A program made the translations under genes and the position numbers. A DNA stretch of 32,508 nt from Candidatus Sulfopaludibacter sp. SbA3 (GTDB taxonomy: Bacteria > Acidobacteriota > Terriglobia > 20CM-2-55-15): contig CAMBFR010000045.1 of assembly GCA_945865815.1 (NCBI GenBank), forward strand, positions 1 through 32,508, written 5' to 3'. Positions 30,649-32,508 of the stretch are shown piece after piece. The notes under the pieces are model-generated. The model saw only the letters and a list, made by a program, of their open reading frames with translations. It ran no database searches and was not told the origin of the DNA. Positions within the stretch are counted from its first letter, which is position 1. Every line of letters begins with the position of its first letter.

Positions 30649-32442
30649 TCACACCTTCAAGCCAACAGCCCGCATAAGCTCCAGGGCATTGCTTTTCTGA
30701 ACTACGCCCGGATGAAGCCGGTAGTCGAAAACCATCTTTCCATTTTCCAGGTGATCCTGAAAGTGAACGTTCGCGGCTCGCGGCGCGAGGCCATCGGCGA
30801 CCTTTGCAAGCGCCAGGTCGTGAGTTGTCACGAGGCCGATCGCTCCACGCTCCACCAGGCTTTTCACCACAGCCTCTGCCCCGATGGCGCGATCGTGCGA
30901 GTTCGTTCCGTGAAGAATTTCGTCCAGGAGGAAAAGCACCGCCACCGGTCCCTCCGTCAGTTCCATGATGCTGCGCAGGCGAAGAATCTCCGCGTAGAAC
31001 TGTGAGGTTCCGTCCTGAAGGGAGTCCTGCACGCGCAGGGTTGCTCCCATCGCCAGTGGGGAGAGGCGGAAACGTTTCGCTCTCACCGGCGCTCCCGCGA
31101 GCGCCAGCGCAACGTTCACTCCAACGGTGCGGAGCAGCGTGCTTTTGCCGGACATGTTGGATCCGCTGACCACCAGGAGTTGAAGATCCTGCCCGAGGCG
31201 AACCGTATTCGGGACCGAACGGTTTTGCGGGAGAAGCGGATGCCGCAGCTCGTCGCCTTCGAAGCAGGCGCGGTCTTCGACGATTTCCGGAAATGGATCT
31301 TCCGGATGCTCGTAGGCGTATCCCGCCAAAGAACACAAGGCTTCGATTTCGCCGATCGCGTCGAGCCAGTGCTCAAGCGCGGCGCCACAGTCCCGCCGCC
31401 ACGCCTCGATGGCGAAGGTCCACTGCGTGGACCAGAGCATCAGATTGCCGAGCAGCGTGAACGCGTGATTCAGCCGCGAATTCAGCATGTCGATGCGCCG
31501 GATCAGGCGGGCAATCTGTTTCGATGGCGGCCGGCCGTTCGTATCGAATGTGCGGCGTAATTCCCGGAGCCTGGGAGATCTGAATTCCTCGCGCTCGAGC
31601 CGGGCGAGGACCAGGGAAATAATTTCCAGTTCCCGCTCAGGCTTCTCGACGCTCTCGATGACTTCGCGCACGCGTGTCCGGTAGTGCAGGCCGAAAGCCC
31701 CGGCAAGAATCAGCGCGATGATAGCCGGCCAGATGTTTCCATTCACAAACCAGAAGTCGATCTCGGTGTAGTAAACGAAGACGGCAATTATGGGAGCGAT
31801 CACGCGGGCTGGAGGTGACTGGAGCACCGGTGGCGCGAGGCCCCAGCGCGTCATCAGTTCGGGATGCACGGTGGCTCGCATTTCGGGGCCGAGGACGGCC
31901 AGCGCCTCCCGAAGGTCGATATTGTTGCGAAGCTCATCGACGCACTGCTGGCGCATGCGGATTTCGCCTGTCGGCGCCGGCGCGGACAGCCACTTCGCCA
32001 GCTTCTCCTCACCCGAGCGCGTTCGCGCCGTGGAGATCAGCTCAAAGAGCGAGTCCTTGCCGAAAATGTCGAGCGCGGCGGCATAAAGATGGTTTTCAGC
32101 GGCAGACGTAACGGACGGCGCGCCGCCCATCCCTCCCATCCATCGGTCTTCGATGCGCGCCAGGCCGCGCTCATAGAAGGCTACCGAGCGCTGTGCGCGC
32201 CGCAGGCGTGTTTCGATGTGCGAGCGGGCTATCGCGATACCGAGGAAAATCAGAATCGGAGACAGCGCCATCCATACCGGGATGAGATCCAGTCTCAGCG
32301 CCATCCACAGCATCGCAAAGAAGACGAACCATGCGGCCAGCCGCACGATATTCAGCATCCGGTCGAACTTCTTGTAGCGTTCGACGGATTCACGCCGTGC
32401 CGTCAGCCGTTGTTTGTATTCTTCAGATGGATTGGAATTCAT
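30649..32442 (-). CDS. Membrane-anchored MutS-related ATPase
   Basis: The 597-residue protein has two N-terminal hydrophobic helices (about residues 34-50 and 55-72), another pair near 214-250, a helical lever/clamp-like region (260-370) and a C-terminal MutS-type ATPase: Walker A GSNMSGKST (427-434), the segment QDGTSQFYAEILRLRSIMEL, Walker B VLFLLDEILHGTNSHDRAIG, and the switch GLVTTHDLALAKVAD. Mismatch-recognition domain I (Phe-x-Glu) is missing, so it is not a classical MutS. Membrane-anchored MutS-like proteins of this length occur in several phyla with unknown function. The ATG is 7 bp from the terminal palindrome. Confidence 0.87.
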   Translation of the reverse strand: MNSNPSEEYKQRLTARRESVERYKKFDRMLNIVRLAAWFVFFAMLWMALRLDLIPVWMALSPILIFLGIAIARSHIETRLRRAQRSVAFYERGLARIEDRWMGGMGGAPSVTSAAENHLYAAALDIFGKDSLFELISTARTRSGEEKLAKWLSAPAPTGEIRMRQQCVDELRNNIDLREALAVLGPEMRATVHPELMTRWGLAPPVLQSPPARVIAPIIAVFVYYTEIDFWFVNGNIWPAIIALILAGAFGLHYRTRVREVIESVEKPERELEIISLVLARLEREEFRSPRLRELRRTFDTNGRPPSKQIARLIRRIDMLNSRLNHAFTLLGNLMLWSTQWTFAIEAWRRDCGAALEHWLDAIGEIEALCSLAGYAYEHPEDPFPEIVEDRACFEGDELRHPLLPQNRSVPNTVRLGQDLQLLVVSGSNMSGKSTLLRTVGVNVALALAGAPVRAKRFRLSPLAMGATLRVQDSLQDGTSQFYAEILRLRSIMELTEGPVAVLFLLDEILHGTNSHDRAIGAEAVVKSLVERGAIGLVTTHDLALAKVADGLAPRAANVHFQDHLENGKMVFDYRLHPGVVQKSNALELMRAVGLKV

Positions 32443-32448
32443 GTGTGG

Positions 32449-32508
32449 AATTGGGGGGACGCACCCCGAATTTCGTAGTTCAGGAATTCGGGGTGCGTCC
32501 CCCCAATT
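32449..32508. repeat. Perfect palindromic element, 24-bp arms, at the window end
   Basis: The left arm starts AATTGGGGGGACGCACCCCG and ends AATT (32449-32472). The right arm 32485-32508 is its exact reverse complement. The 12-nt loop is TCGTAGTTCAGG. The same loop and right arm open the window at 2-30, and the loop also recurs at 9965-9974. It lies directly upstream of the MutS-like gene and may extend past the window. Confidence 0.93.

Overview
The window is GC-rich bacterial chromosome, most likely from an uncultured Acidobacteriota. Reasons: a MacB-like permease of the acidobacterial duplicated orphan type, a Hanks-type kinase fused to a TolB/WD40-like propeller, exported DUF6152, DUF4159 and DUF1080 proteins, and many palindromic intergenic repeats. 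No rRNA, tRNA, phage or transposase gene was recognised. Taxonomy is inferred from gene content only.

Layout. 1-6.3 kb: cyclophilin lipoprotein and exported esterase-like hydrolase (divergent), then a minus-strand run of Hsp70-like ATPase, coiled-coil protein, SpoIIE-type phosphatase, PLP aminotransferase and a 46-residue small ORF. 6.3-10.5 kb: a 4 x 46 bp tandem repeat, a DUF4159 protein, a HupE/UreJ-like membrane protein, and a periplasmic trio (c-type cytochrome lipoprotein, cupredoxin-like protein, small membrane protein). 10.5-18.4 kb: FtsX/MacB permease, ABC-F ATPase with DUF3820, DUF6152, an orphan ribbon-helix-helix antitoxin, YceH, a FrnE/DsbA-family protein with an in-frame UGA, a MetE-family fragment and an unknown protein. 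18.5-21.3 kb: kinase-propeller protein. 21.4-24.5 kb: accessory island with BrnT/BrnA and an AbiEi/AbiEii-like pair. 24.4-32.5 kb: HrpB helicase, serine acetyltransferase, DUF1080 protein, small coiled-coil protein, ABC ATPase, class-III aminotransferase and a membrane-anchored MutS-like ATPase.

Two observations stand out. First, the FrnE-like gene (17071-17688) has TGA exactly where the first Cys of its CPWC redox motif belongs. A hairpin with a G-rich apical loop begins its loop 21 nt after the UGA. This is the signature of a bacterial selenoprotein (UPWC) with a SECIS element. Second, all three toxin-antitoxin-type loci are bracketed by direct repeats whose right-hand copy is the 5' region of the next housekeeping gene. 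A 171 bp segment comprising the hrpB upstream region and its first 29 codons is duplicated about 2.2 kb upstream, on the far side of the AbiE pair (about 95% identical), and a shorter 70 bp copy lies beyond BrnTA. A 39 bp repeat upstream of yceH is duplicated across the orphan antitoxin. This suggests modules that insert at gene 5' ends and leave the target gene intact.

At least five palindromic elements with a core of GGGG, five bases, CCCC and AATT flanks, some sharing the same loop, punctuate the intergenic regions and both window ends.
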